47,605 nt of DNA from Anaerofilum faecale (GTDB lineage Bacteria; Bacillota; Clostridia; Oscillospirales; Ruminococcaceae): the NCBI GenBank assembly GCA_019114265.1, contig DXFV01000047.1:1-47605 (forward strand), in the 5' to 3' direction. The notes below the pieces were generated by a model. That model ran no database searches and was not told where the DNA came from. It saw only the letters and a list, made by a program, of their open reading frames with translations. Made by a program: the position numbers and the translations under genes. This document shows, piece by piece, positions 24,040-32,084 of the stretch. How positions within the stretch are numbered: the stretch's first letter is position 1; the number at the start of each line of letters is the position of its first letter.

Positions 24040-24174
24040 TCACACGCCGAACAGCTGCCGCCAGTACAGCGCGGCACAGACAGCGATCACCGTCACGATG
24101 CCCGCCCAAAGCAGCAGGTACCGCAGGTTCAGGTTCTCGCGCACGATGCGGCGGAGGGGGTGCGGGCGCTTCAT
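24040..24174 (-). CDS. Small single-pass membrane protein downstream of mrp
   Basis: A 44-residue open frame starting one base after the mrp stop. It has a basic N-terminus (MKRPHPLRRIVREN), one membrane helix (LLLWAGIVTVIAVCAALYW) and a short tail ending in GV. The tight spacing after mrp and the terminator right after it argue for a real gene. The orientation is likely N-terminus inside, by the positive-inside rule. Function unknown; no family recognised. Confidence 0.6.
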   Translation of the reverse strand: MKRPHPLRRIVRENLNLRYLLLWAGIVTVIAVCAALYWRQLFGV

Positions 24175-24175
24175 C

Positions 24176-25003
24176 TCACAGCAGCGCCTGCACGGCGTCG
24201 GCGGCTTTGTCCAGATACTCGCCCTCGAACAGCTCGATCACGCCCTGGTCGGCGTTTTTGGCCAGCTGCGGGTCGATGGGCATCTTGGCCAGCACCGAAA
24301 GGCCGAACTTGGCGGCGATCTCGTCCACATGGCTCTCGCCGAACACGCTGATCTTCCGGCCGCAGTCGGGGCAGGTGATGTAGCTCATGTTCTCCACCAC
24401 GCCCAGCACCGGGATGTTCATCATCTCGGCCATCTTCACGGCCTTGGCAACGATCATGCTCACCAGCTCCTGCGGGCTGGCCACCACCACGATGCCGTCC
24501 ACCGGCAGCGACTGGAACACGGTCAGCGGCACGTCGCCGGTGCCCGGAGGCATATCGACGAACATGAAGTCCACGTCCTTCCAGATGACCTCCTGCCAGA
24601 ACTGCTTCACGGCGCCGGCAATCACCGGACCGCGCCAGACAACGGGGTCTTCCTCGTTCTCCAGCAGCAGGTTCACGCTCATGATGTCGATGCCGGTCTT
24701 GGTGCGCACCGGCAGAATGCCGTTCTCGTCCCCGTAGGCGCGCTGGTGGATGCCGAACAGCTTGGGGATGGACGGGCCGGTCACGTCGGCGTCCAGCACG
24801 GCGGCATGGTAGCCGCGGCGGGCCATCAGCACCGCCAGCATGGCGCTGGTCATGCTCTTGCCGACGCCGCCCTTGCCGCTGACCACGCCGATCACCTTCT
24901 TGATGCTGCTCTGGGCGTGGGGTGCTTCGCGGAAATCGGCGGGAGACTTGCGCTCGGAGCAATTCTGCCCGCAGGTTTCGCAGTTATGCGTACATTCGCT
25001 CAT
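24176..25003 (-). CDS. mrp: Mrp/NBP35 family iron-sulfur carrier ATPase
   Basis: A 275-residue deviant-Walker P-loop ATPase with GKGGVGKSMTS (about residues 42-52) and a VDMPPGTGD Walker B region. The cluster-binding CPDCG is about residue 205. The N-terminus has an extra cysteine motif, CETCGQNC, as in NBP35-like proteins. It binds and passes on iron-sulfur clusters in the cytoplasm. I set the start at ATG 25003 after AAAGGAGAATCAGGATCC; 14 further upstream codons are open but unsupported. Co-transcribed with the small membrane protein. Confidence 0.92.
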   Translation of the reverse strand: MSECTHNCETCGQNCSERKSPADFREAPHAQSSIKKVIGVVSGKGGVGKSMTSAMLAVLMARRGYHAAVLDADVTGPSIPKLFGIHQRAYGDENGILPVRTKTGIDIMSVNLLLENEEDPVVWRGPVIAGAVKQFWQEVIWKDVDFMFVDMPPGTGDVPLTVFQSLPVDGIVVVASPQELVSMIVAKAVKMAEMMNIPVLGVVENMSYITCPDCGRKISVFGESHVDEIAAKFGLSVLAKMPIDPQLAKNADQGVIELFEGEYLDKAADAVQALL

Positions 25004-25098
25004 GGATCCTGATTCTCCTTTAAGTGTCTGTGTATGGCCGCGCACAAAGCGGCGCTGTGCCCATTATACGCCTTTTCCGGCCGGGGTGCAAGGGGCGG

Positions 25099-25391
25099 TC
25101 AGGTGCTGTACAGCCACAGGGACACAAAGGGCGGGATCGCCAGCAGGAGAATGACCACCACGCCGATCACCCGCTGTTTGACAGACAGCTTTTTACATCG
25201 AAAGAAAAAATCATGAACAGGATCATCAGCACCGGGAGGATGCCCAGCCAGCCTTTGCCGCCCAGCGGTGTGTTCAGCAGATAGCGGCCCGGGAAAAAGA
25301 CGGTGTTCAGATAGATCACAGCGATATAGATCCAGCCGGCTGTCCGCAGTGCGCGGATCAGTTTTGCTTTTCGGGAGTTTGCCTTTTCCAC
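25099..25391 (-). pseudogene. Small multi-pass membrane protein with a frameshift
   Basis: The frame from GTG 25391 gives a basic start and two hydrophobic segments (WIYIAVIYLNTVFF and LGILPVLMILFMIF) and stops at 25167 after SCLSNSG. In the -1 frame from the run of six T (25205-25210 on the + strand as A), a coherent continuation appears: RCKKLSVKQRVIGVVVILL and a third membrane helix ending LWLYST at 25099. A single extra T, or slippage on the run, would give an approximately 97-residue protein with three helices. So this is a frameshifted gene, a sequencing error or possible programmed slippage. Function unknown. Confidence 0.6.
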
Positions 25392-25440
25392 AGAGACATT
25401 CCCCTTTCCATGCCAGAATCAGAGCGGCACGGTTCTCTTA

Positions 25441-26253
25441 TCAGATACGGGCCAGGATGCCCTCCACCAGCCCCTGCAGCACCTCGGCGCGGGCGGCTGC
25501 GGTGTCGATCACTTCCTGCTCGCTGAGTTTCACCTTCTGGATGCCGGCCGCCATGTTGGTGATCAGGCTGATGGCCAGCACATCCAGCCCGCAGTGGCTG
25601 GCCGCGATCACCTCGGGCACCGTGCTCATGCCCACCGTGTCGGCCCCCAGCGTGCGGAAGGCGCGGATCTCGGCCGGGGTCTCATAGCTGGGGCCCATAT
25701 AGCCCAGGTACACGCCGCGGCGCAGCTGCACCCCCTGCTTTTCTGCCTCGTCCAGCGCCAGCTCCCGCAGGGCGGGCGTGTAGGCGAAGGTCATGTCGCA
25801 GAAGCGGGGGCCGAATTCGTCCAGGTTCGGGCCGGTGAGCGGATTTGCGCCCATCATGTTGATGTGATCCTCGATCAGCATCAGGTCGCCGATGGAGAAA
25901 TCGGTGTTCACCGCGCCGCAGGCGTTGGTCACCACCAGCGTCTTTGCGCCCAGATATTTCATCAGGCGCACCGGGAATACGATGTCGGCCATGGCGTGGC
26001 CCTCATAGAAGTGCAGGCGGCCCTGCATGCAGATCACCGGCTTGCCGGCCAGCATGCCCACCACAAAGCGGCCCGCATGGCCCGGGGCGGTGGAGCATTT
26101 CATGCCCGGCACCTCGGCATAGGGGATGTACACCGGGTCCTGGATGCGGCCGGCCAGACCGCCCAGGCCGCTGCCCAGAATGATGCCCACTTCGGGCACG
26201 AGCGTGGTTTTTTCTCGGATGGCCGCCGCGGCGGCGCTGAATGTCTGGTTCAT
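25441..26253 (-). CDS. punA: Purine nucleoside phosphorylase, trimeric type
   Basis: A 270-residue PNP of the low-molecular-weight trimeric family that cleaves inosine and guanosine with phosphate. Motifs: ILGSGLGGLAGRI, the phosphate-site GHAGRFVVGML, the VTNACGAVN strand and MSTVPEVIAA in the purine site. It starts at ATG 26253 after GCAAAGGACGGTT. It lies 49 bases from the frameshifted gene. It matches the purine permease at the right end and guaA as parts of purine salvage, though it is in its own transcript. Confidence 0.93.
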   Translation of the reverse strand: MNQTFSAAAAAIREKTTLVPEVGIILGSGLGGLAGRIQDPVYIPYAEVPGMKCSTAPGHAGRFVVGMLAGKPVICMQGRLHFYEGHAMADIVFPVRLMKYLGAKTLVVTNACGAVNTDFSIGDLMLIEDHINMMGANPLTGPNLDEFGPRFCDMTFAYTPALRELALDEAEKQGVQLRRGVYLGYMGPSYETPAEIRAFRTLGADTVGMSTVPEVIAASHCGLDVLAISLITNMAAGIQKVKLSEQEVIDTAAARAEVLQGLVEGILARI

Positions 26254-26383
26254 AGAACAACCGTCCTTTGCAAAAGAGTTGGCCGGATGCGGCCCTGTAT
26301 GGATATTGTACCATACATCCCCCCGGCGCGTCTATTCCCGTCTGCCGCCGCATAGGCTGGACAGGAGGGAAAGGGGCGAGGGC

Positions 26384-27922
26384 ATGAAGAAAAATGGGTA
26401 TCTGTTCAATGCGGTCCTGCTGACGGCCACCAGCCTGATTCTGCGCGCGGCCGGGATGGTGTTCCGGGTGGTGGTGGCCGGACAGGTGGGCGCCGAAGGG
26501 ATGGGCCTGCACCAGCTGATCTTCACCGTCTACCAGCTGTTTGTCACGCTGGCCACCGCCGGCGTGCCCATCGCGGCCACCCGTCTGGTGACCGAGGAAC
26601 TGGCGGCAAACCGTCCCGGCGCGGCGGCGGGCGCACTGCGCCGCACCGTGCTGCTGGGGCTGTGCCTGGGACTGGCGGGCGCTCTGGTGCAGGCGGGATT
26701 CGCCGGTGTCATGAGCCGCTGGTGGCTGGGAGATCTGCGCGCCGCTCCCTCGCTGCGGATCCTGGCGCCCAGCCTGCCCTTTATGGCCATGGCGGCGGCA
26801 CTGCGCGGCTATTTCCTTGCCCGGCGGCGCGCCGCGCCCAATGCGGTGAGCCAGCTGTTTGAGCAGGCGCTGCGCATCTGGGTGGTGCTGGAGCTGCTGA
26901 AGTACGCGCTGCCCCACGGCATCGGCTGGGCCTGTGCGGCGATGTGCGTGGGGAACACCGTCAGCGAGGCGGCCAGCTGTCTGCTGATGGCGCTGTGCAC
27001 GGCCCGTGATCTGCGCCGCATGCGCGGAGGAGCCCCCACCGCCCGGCCGGATAACATCTCCCACCGGCTGTATGAGATCGTGTGGCCCATTTCGGCGGGA
27101 CGGCTGCTGTCCAGCGCCCTGCGCACCGCCGAAAACGTGATGGTGCCCGCCTGCCTGACCATTGCCTGCGCCAGCCGCGCCGTGGCTCTGGAGCAGTACG
27201 GCGCGCTGAAGGGGATGGCGATGCCGGTGGTGTTTTTCCCCTTTTCCCTGCTGGGGACGCTGGCCACCCTGCTGACCCCCGAAATCACCGAGGCGCATCT
27301 CAAAGGACACGAGCGCACCCTGCGGCGGCTGGTGGGACGGGTGATCGTCATCACCAACCTCATCAGCATCCTGCTGGGCGGACTGTTCACCCTGCTGGCG
27401 CATCCGCTGGGGATAGCGCTGTACCAGAGCGAGGAGATCGGGCTGTATCTGGCGGTGCTGGGCCCGCTGATGCCGCTGATGTATCTGGAGAGCATGGTGG
27501 ACGGCATCCTCAAGGGGCTGAACGAGCAGATGGCCTCCTTTAAATACAGCGTGTGGGATTCGGCGCTGCGCATCGGCCTGATCGCATTCCTGGTGCCGCA
27601 GACCGGCATGTGGGGATTCCTGGGCGTGATGGTGTTCTCCAACCTGCTCACCAGCCTGCTGAATTTCCGCCGGCTGCTGGTGGTCACCGAAATGAAGCTG
27701 CAGCTGTGGCGGTGGTTTGCGGGACCGGTACTGTGCGCGGTGGTGTGCTGCGCAGCGGCTCGGAAATGGGTGTGGCCGCTGGCCGAGCAGCAGCCGGCCT
27801 GGGTCCTGATCGGCGTGGTGGCCGCGGCGGTGACTGTGGGATACCTGCTGCTTGTCCTCGTGTGCGGCATCCTGCGCCCCGACGACCTTCGCAAGGTCAA
27901 AAACAGCGCAGGATCGAAATAA
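26384..27922 (+). CDS. Polysaccharide/lipid flippase of the MATE-MVF superfamily, SpoVB-like
   Basis: A 512-residue protein with about 14 membrane helices. It begins YLFNAVLLTATSLILRAAGMVFR, followed by AEGMGLHQLIFTVY, the pattern seen in SpoVB/YtgP-type flippases. In sporulating Firmicutes SpoVB helps make the spore cortex, probably by moving lipid-linked precursors; MurJ-like roles are known in relatives. Which role applies cannot be told from this region. The start is ATG 26384 with AGGAGGGAAAGGGG upstream; the frame is open further left without support. It is followed within 32 bases by the tRNA-Leu promoter. Confidence 0.85.
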   Translation: MKKNGYLFNAVLLTATSLILRAAGMVFRVVVAGQVGAEGMGLHQLIFTVYQLFVTLATAGVPIAATRLVTEELAANRPGAAAGALRRTVLLGLCLGLAGALVQAGFAGVMSRWWLGDLRAAPSLRILAPSLPFMAMAAALRGYFLARRRAAPNAVSQLFEQALRIWVVLELLKYALPHGIGWACAAMCVGNTVSEAASCLLMALCTARDLRRMRGGAPTARPDNISHRLYEIVWPISAGRLLSSALRTAENVMVPACLTIACASRAVALEQYGALKGMAMPVVFFPFSLLGTLATLLTPEITEAHLKGHERTLRRLVGRVIVITNLISILLGGLFTLLAHPLGIALYQSEEIGLYLAVLGPLMPLMYLESMVDGILKGLNEQMASFKYSVWDSALRIGLIAFLVPQTGMWGFLGVMVFSNLLTSLLNFRRLLVVTEMKLQLWRWFAGPVLCAVVCCAAARKWVWPLAEQQPAWVLIGVVAAAVTVGYLLLVLVCGILRPDDLRKVKNSAGSK

Positions 27923-27953
27923 ATCAAAAAATAAAAAAGATTGAAAAAAGTTG

Positions 27954-27982
27954 TTGACAAACGCGTCTGCCGATGCTATAAT
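27954..27982 (+). promoter_or_regulatory. Perfect consensus promoter for tRNA-Leu
   Basis: TTGACA (27954-27959), 17-base spacer and TATAAT (27977-27982), 77 bases before the tRNA. This is the strongest-looking promoter in the window. Confidence 0.85.
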
Positions 27983-28058
27983 ATAAAACGTTCCGCGGAG
28001 CACGCGGGGCGCACAAAGCAAATGTCTGTATTCGCAGGTTTCCTGCGTTTACATATAT

Positions 28059-28145
28059 GCGGATGTGGCGGAATTGGCAGACGCGCTAGATTCAGGTTCT
28101 AGTGGTAGCAATACCGTGGGGGTTCAAGTCCCTTCATCCGCACCA
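28059..28145 (+). tRNA. tRNA-Leu (anticodon CAG)
   Basis: An 87-base class II tRNA. The acceptor stem GCGGATG pairs with CATCCGC, followed by discriminator A and encoded CCA. The anticodon loop TTCAGGT closes with CTAGA/TCTAG, giving CAG, which reads CTG. The T arm is GGGGGTTCAAGTCCC-like, and a variable arm is present. CTG is the most used leucine codon here, which fits the strong promoter. Confidence 0.95.
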
Positions 28146-28197
28146 GAGCGAGTGTTCTTACAGCATTTGAGAAGCTGTAAGAACGCTCGTTTTTTGT
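28146..28197 (+). terminator. Terminator after tRNA-Leu
   Basis: A long stem (about 15 pairs, GTTCTTACAGC with GCTGTAAGAAC) and TTTTTT. The stretch 28198-28462 beyond it holds another hairpin (28267-28303, CGAACCGAC with GTCGGCTCG) with TTTT on the + side, but no supported gene. Confidence 0.85.
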
Positions 28198-28462
28198 TTA
28201 TTTTATTTTTCCGGCAAGCACCCGCACCACCGGAAAAAAGGACAAAACAACGCATCCCGCCAAACAAACGAACCGACGGATCTCTGCGGATCTGTCGGCT
28301 CGTTTTGATTGCCGCGGGGAAAATCGCGCTTTGAACACACCGGGAAACTGATTTGTCACATTCGCAACCGTACTGTCGCCGGCCAAACGGACTTCCTCGG
28401 GAACACCTTCAGCCGTAATTTTCAGATTGTTCACGGTTTGCTCCGGCGGATTTGTTCCAACT

Positions 28463-28975
28463 TCATTCCCGTTGTACTTCCAAAATATCCGGTACATCTT
28501 GTGCAATCACATCAATAATGTGATTCTGGGTGTATATTCCATAATGAACCCACTTCCCAGGATAATAGGAACCGTCGTCAAACATCTGGGCATCTGTCGC
28601 AACCTGTAAGTACGATAGAAACTGTGACTTTTCAAACGTAATTAGATAGCGCCCCTGTCCAACTTCTTTTGGATCGTATGAACTAAAAGATTCATTTCTT
28701 ATCTGATACATGATGTAATCGTGAAAAAGTATCTCATAGAATTGGTGTTCATTCACTTCTATGGGGCGCGTTTTTGCCAATATTTCACGGAGCGCCTGTT
28801 TCGTCGTCTTATCAGTTTCTTCAAAATCCGAAAGATTGCCACCCATGTTTCCAACTTTGGCTCCAGCGATGGTAATACGGAGTTCCTCTTGCAATCCATC
28901 CGACAATGATATTAGGAAAGGCGCATGGTCGCCAAGCCTGGAATCCAACATTTTGAATGTCAAAGTTTCATCCAT
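28463..28975 (-). CDS. Orphan hypothetical protein in an AT-richer islet
   Basis: A 170-residue soluble, acidic protein that I do not recognise. It starts at ATG 28975 with GAGAGG seven to eight bases upstream. It is rich in aromatic residues (HQFYEILFHDYIMYQIRNESF; YYPGKWVHYGIYTQNHIIDV), a style seen in immunity proteins of polymorphic toxin systems, but no toxin is adjacent. Base composition and codon use are clearly more AT-rich than in the neighbours. It sits next to a tRNA gene, a common integration site, so recent transfer is likely. No partner genes remain. Confidence 0.65.
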   Translation of the reverse strand: MDETLTFKMLDSRLGDHAPFLISLSDGLQEELRITIAGAKVGNMGGNLSDFEETDKTTKQALREILAKTRPIEVNEHQFYEILFHDYIMYQIRNESFSSYDPKEVGQGRYLITFEKSQFLSYLQVATDAQMFDDGSYYPGKWVHYGIYTQNHIIDVIAQDVPDILEVQRE

Positions 28976-29049
28976 ACTTTTAACCTCTCAAATCCTTAAA
29001 CGATACATGCAATATAACATCGCAATGCGAATACACCCGTGAGGAAAGA

Positions 29050-29090
29050 AAACCCGCAGAGCCCCGATTTGCGGGACCCTGCGGGCTTTT
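29050..29090 (-). terminator. Terminator of guaA
   Basis: CCCGCAG/CTGCGGG stem, with extended partial pairing, followed on the - strand by TTTTCTTTCC. It lies just past the guaA stop. Confidence 0.75.
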
Positions 29091-29099
29091 AATTTCCAG

Positions 29100-30407
29100 T
29101 TATTCCCATTCGATGGTCCCGGAGGGCTTCGGCGTGATGTCGTAGCACACGCGGTTCACACCCGGCACCTCGGTGATGATGCGGCGGGTGACCGTGTGCA
29201 GCACCTCGTAGGGGATCTCCTCGATGGTGGCGGTCATGGCGTCCACCGTGTTCACCGCGCGCAGGATCACCGGCCACTCCACACAGCGGGCGTTGTCTTT
29301 CACGCCCACGCTCTTCATGTCGGGCACGATGGTGAAATACTGCCACACCTTCTTGTCCAGACCGGCCTTGTGGAACTCCTCGCGCAGGATGGCGTCGCTC
29401 TCGCGCACGGCCTCCAGACGGTCGCGGGTGATGGCGCCCAGGCAGCGCACGCCCAGACCCGGGCCGGGGAACGGCTGGCGGTAGACCATATCGTCCGGCA
29501 GGCCCAGCTCCACACCACAGGCGCGCACCTCGTCCTTGAACAGCTGGCGCAGCGGCTCCACCAGCTCGAACTGCAGATCCTCCGGCAGGCCGCCCACATT
29601 GTGGTGGCTCTTGACCACCTTGTTGGTCTTGGTGCCGCTCTCCACGATGTCGGGGTAGATGGTGCCCTGTGCCAGGAAGTCGATGCCTTCCAGCTTGCGG
29701 GCCTCTTCCTCGAACACGCGGATGAATTCGGCGCCGATGATCTTGCGCTTCTGCTCGGGATCGGCCACGTTTTCCAGCTTGGACAGGAACCGGTCGGAAG
29801 CGTCCACATAGATCAGGTTCGCGCCCAGATTGTGGCGGAACACCTGCACCACCTGCTCCGGCTCGCCCTTGCGCAGCAGGCCGTGGTTGACGTGGACGCA
29901 CACCAGCTGGTCGCCGATGGCTTTCAGCAGCAGCGCCGCCACCACCGAGCTGTCCACGCCGCCCGACAGGGCCAGCAGCACCTTTTTGTCGCCCACCTGA
30001 CGGCGCACCAGCTCGATCTGGTCGGCGATGAAGTTGGGCATATTCCAGTTGGCTTCGGCCTTGCACTCGTCGAACACAAAGCCGCGCAGCACCTCGCGCA
30101 GCATCTCCTCGCTGGCCGGCCATTTGTTCAGGTGGCGGGCGCCGGGCGCGCCGTCGAAGTCCACAGCCAGCACCGGGAACCCGCTCTGCAGCACCTCGTC
30201 CGACGGAGCGATCGCCTCGCCGTCCACGATGTTGTTGGGGCCGCCGTTGAGGATCACGCCCTTGACGCCGGGCAGCTCCTTCAGCTGCTGGGCGGAGATG
30301 TCGTGGGGGTAGATCTCGCTGTATACTCCCAGCGCGCGGATCCCGCGGGCAATGAGGGTGCTCTCCTCGCTGCCCAGATCCAGAATTACGATCATGTCCT
30401 GTTTCAT
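29100..30407 (-). CDS. guaA: GMP synthase with a reduced, cysteine-less glutaminase domain
   Basis: A 435-residue protein. The C-terminal ATP pyrophosphatase and dimerisation domains are complete: PP-loop LSGGVDSS at residues 147-154, PGPGLGVRCLG and the ending IEWE. It should aminate XMP to GMP. The N-terminal class I glutaminase domain is only about 125 residues instead of about 200. It keeps ILDLGSEES and VILNGGPNN, but the catalytic nucleophile region reads PVLAVDFDGAP where PVLGICYG is expected, and the later His/Glu pair is missing. I recall similar short forms in other Oscillospiraceae. It probably uses free ammonia or a separate subunit. The start is ATG 30407 after AAAGGAGAAGTGT. Confidence 0.88.
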   Translation of the reverse strand: MKQDMIVILDLGSEESTLIARGIRALGVYSEIYPHDISAQQLKELPGVKGVILNGGPNNIVDGEAIAPSDEVLQSGFPVLAVDFDGAPGARHLNKWPASEEMLREVLRGFVFDECKAEANWNMPNFIADQIELVRRQVGDKKVLLALSGGVDSSVVAALLLKAIGDQLVCVHVNHGLLRKGEPEQVVQVFRHNLGANLIYVDASDRFLSKLENVADPEQKRKIIGAEFIRVFEEEARKLEGIDFLAQGTIYPDIVESGTKTNKVVKSHHNVGGLPEDLQFELVEPLRQLFKDEVRACGVELGLPDDMVYRQPFPGPGLGVRCLGAITRDRLEAVRESDAILREEFHKAGLDKKVWQYFTIVPDMKSVGVKDNARCVEWPVILRAVNTVDAMTATIEEIPYEVLHTVTRRIITEVPGVNRVCYDITPKPSGTIEWE

Positions 30408-30509
30408 ACACTTCTCCTTTGTTCTGTATTGCTGCGGCACGGCCGCTTTTTCTGCTTTTATTATATAACGTCCGGGTGCCGCTTTGCAATCGCCGCGCGC
30501 GGTTTTCTG

Positions 30510-30947
30510 CTATTGCAGCCCCCTTGTCGCCTGCCAAACGGCGTCCAGCGCGCGCGGATGCAGGCGGCGCAGCCAACGGCTGTCGATGTGCATCCGCTCC
30601 GACACCTCCTCCCAGCGCAGCCCCAGCACATACCGCAGTTCCAGCAGCGTGCGCAGCTTTGCGTCCTCCACCGTGTCCAGCGCCTTCTGGATCTCCACAC
30701 GCCGCCGCACGCTCTCCTCTGCCCGCTGCTGCAGCCGGTCTGCCAGCCACCACAGCTGCTCGGCTCCCCGCTGCACCGCATCCGGGCCGTCGCTGCCCCC
30801 CTGCACCACCGCCAGGCGCAGCGCCTTTGTCACGCGCTCTGCGCGGCTGCGCACCATCTGCATTTCCTCCAGCAATCGCTTTTCGTCGGCCAGGCTCTGC
30901 TGGTACCGTTCCAGCCAGGCCGCTGTCTGCATCTGTTGTTCGGTCAT
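30510..30947 (-). CDS. DUF1492-like, sigma-factor-like phage control protein
   Basis: A 145-residue helical protein with a long coiled-coil-prone N-terminal half and a C-terminal helix-turn-helix of sigma region 4 style (LLELRYVLGLRWEEVSERMH, then WLRRLHPRALDAV). This arrangement resembles DUF1492/ArpU-type regulators found in late-control positions of Firmicute phages. The ATG overlaps the end of the preceding small gene by 4 bases. The longer open frame upstream is inside that gene. Likely a leftover or domesticated phage regulator; no phage structural genes are nearby. Confidence 0.65.
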   Translation of the reverse strand: MTEQQMQTAAWLERYQQSLADEKRLLEEMQMVRSRAERVTKALRLAVVQGGSDGPDAVQRGAEQLWWLADRLQQRAEESVRRRVEIQKALDTVEDAKLRTLLELRYVLGLRWEEVSERMHIDSRWLRRLHPRALDAVWQATRGLQ

Positions 30948-31246
30948 CTTGCACGCCCTCCTTTTCTGCGCACCGGCGGCAGCGGCAGCGCGCCGTCCGC
31001 GGTCCCGTAGCAGCGGGGCAGGCAGCAGGCCTCCCCTTCCCGTTTCCATCGGCATCGGCGGCAGGCCTGCGCCCGCCACTGCCTTCCCTGCTGCACGGCC
31101 TCCACCGCCTGCGGGACGGTCAGCTCCAGATGCTGCGCGATGCGCGGATACTCCATCCGCAGATCCCACAGCACCAGGGCGTCCCGGCGCCTGTCGCCGG
31201 TGAGGATCACCCGGATCACCGGCCGTTTGTTTTGCTCGTTCTGCAT
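30944..31246 (-). CDS. Small cysteine-rich hypothetical protein
   Basis: A 100-residue protein of unknown function. The first half is predicted helical (RDALVLWDLRMEYPRIAQHL, then VPQAVEAVQQG), like a small helix-turn-helix. The second half has a cysteine set CRRCRWKREGEACCLPRC that could bind zinc. It is first in a two-gene operon with the DUF1492-like gene (ATGA overlap) and is divergently oriented from the S24-type repressor, so it is probably a target of that repressor. Confidence 0.55.
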   Translation of the reverse strand: MQNEQNKRPVIRVILTGDRRRDALVLWDLRMEYPRIAQHLELTVPQAVEAVQQGRQWRAQACRRCRWKREGEACCLPRCYGTADGALPLPPVRRKGGRAR

Positions 31247-31269
31247 GACTCCTCTCCTCCCGTTTCCCC

Positions 31270-31299
31270 TTGCAATTTTACTTATGAAGTAAATTGCAA
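31270..31299. promoter_or_regulatory. 30-base palindrome, operator candidate near the small cysteine-rich gene
   Basis: Near-perfect inverted repeat with TTGCAA ends, inner TTTTACTT/AAGTAAA arms and ATG centre, in the AT-rich gap between the divergent genes. It lies just upstream of the - strand operon and probably overlaps its promoter. Confidence 0.65.
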
Positions 31300-31305
31300 G
31301 AAAAT

Positions 31306-31322
31306 TTTACCTATTGCGTAAA
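31306..31322. promoter_or_regulatory. Second operator candidate TTTAC-N7-GTAAA
   Basis: Half-sites TTTAC (31306-31310) and GTAAA (31318-31322) share their inner sequence with the neighbouring 30-base palindrome. A weaker copy lies at 31339-31354. Confidence 0.55.
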
Positions 31323-31382
31323 TACAAAATACCACACCTTTCGTACAATGTAAATACCCGGCGCGAAATTTTTTCTTTTTTG

Positions 31383-31411
31383 TTGCATACTATGTAAAAC
31401 TGTGTTATACT
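31383..31411 (+). promoter_or_regulatory. Promoter of the S24 repressor gene with overlapping operator
   Basis: TTGCAT (31383-31388), 17-base spacer and TATACT (31406-31411). A near-palindrome TTGCATACTATGTAA covers the -35 box, consistent with autorepression. Confidence 0.65.
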
Positions 31412-31442
31412 GAACCCAAAGAAACGAGAAGGAGGGGCAGAT

Positions 31443-32066
31443 ATGGCGATCCTGAACACGCGCATCCGCGAGATGCGCCAGCAGCGCCGGATGACACTGG
31501 CACAGGTGGCACAGCAGCTGGGGGTGCGGGAAGCGACCGTACAGCGGTATGAGAGCGGCGGTATCAAGAACATCAAGGACAGCACGGTGGAAGCGCTGGC
31601 CGCCCTGTTTGGCTGCACGCCGGAGTATCTGTACGGGCGGGAGAGCGCTCTGCCCGACGTGCCGGGGGTGCTCCCGCTGCCTGCCTGCCGCACGGTGCCG
31701 CTGCTGGGCAGCATCGCCTGCGGCAAGCCGCTGCTGGCGGTGGAGAATCTGGAGGGCGAGGTGGAGATGCCGGAAAACATCCACGCCGACTTCGCCCTGC
31801 GCTGCCGCGGCGACAGCATGATCGGCGCGCGCATCATGGACGGCGACATCGTATACATCCGCAGCCAGCCCGACGTGGACGACGGCGACATCGCGGCGGT
31901 GCTGATCGAGGACGAAGCCACCCTGAAACGGGTGTACAAAATTCCCGGCCGGGTGCAGCTGCGCCCGGAAAACCCTGCCTACCCCGTGATGGAATACCAG
32001 GGCCAGCAGCTGGAGAGCATCCGCATTCTGGGCAAGGCGGTGGGATTCCTCAGCCGGGTGGTATAA
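31443..32066 (+). CDS. XRE/S24-type repressor (CI/LexA-like)
   Basis: A 207-residue protein. The N-terminal helix-turn-helix covers about residues 8-62 (MTLAQVAQQLGVREATVQRYES). The C-terminal S24 peptidase-like domain has the Ser nucleophile in CRGDSMIGARIMDGDIV and the Lys in EATLKRVYK. A likely self-cleavage region SIACGKPLL precedes it, with Ala-Cys in place of the usual Ala-Gly. Such proteins are cleaved in the presence of RecA filaments, so the divergent genes may be induced by DNA damage. The start follows GAAGGAGGGGCAGAT. Four palindromic sites lie in the divergent gap. Whether it is a host or remnant-phage repressor is unknown. Confidence 0.88.
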   Translation: MAILNTRIREMRQQRRMTLAQVAQQLGVREATVQRYESGGIKNIKDSTVEALAALFGCTPEYLYGRESALPDVPGVLPLPACRTVPLLGSIACGKPLLAVENLEGEVEMPENIHADFALRCRGDSMIGARIMDGDIVYIRSQPDVDDGDIAAVLIEDEATLKRVYKIPGRVQLRPENPAYPVMEYQGQQLESIRILGKAVGFLSRVV

Positions 32067-32084
32067 GCGAAAGGAGCGGGAAAC

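Noticed and set aside
26003..28021. 672-codon open frame on the - strand
   Set aside because: Antisense to the SpoVB-like gene and running through the tRNA promoter; composition is that of a shadow frame.
28198..28506. 102-residue open frame on the - strand after the orphan gene
   Set aside because: It needs a TTG start inside the end of the 170-residue gene, has no ribosome-binding site and runs through a hairpin. The upstream frame explains the overlapping part better.
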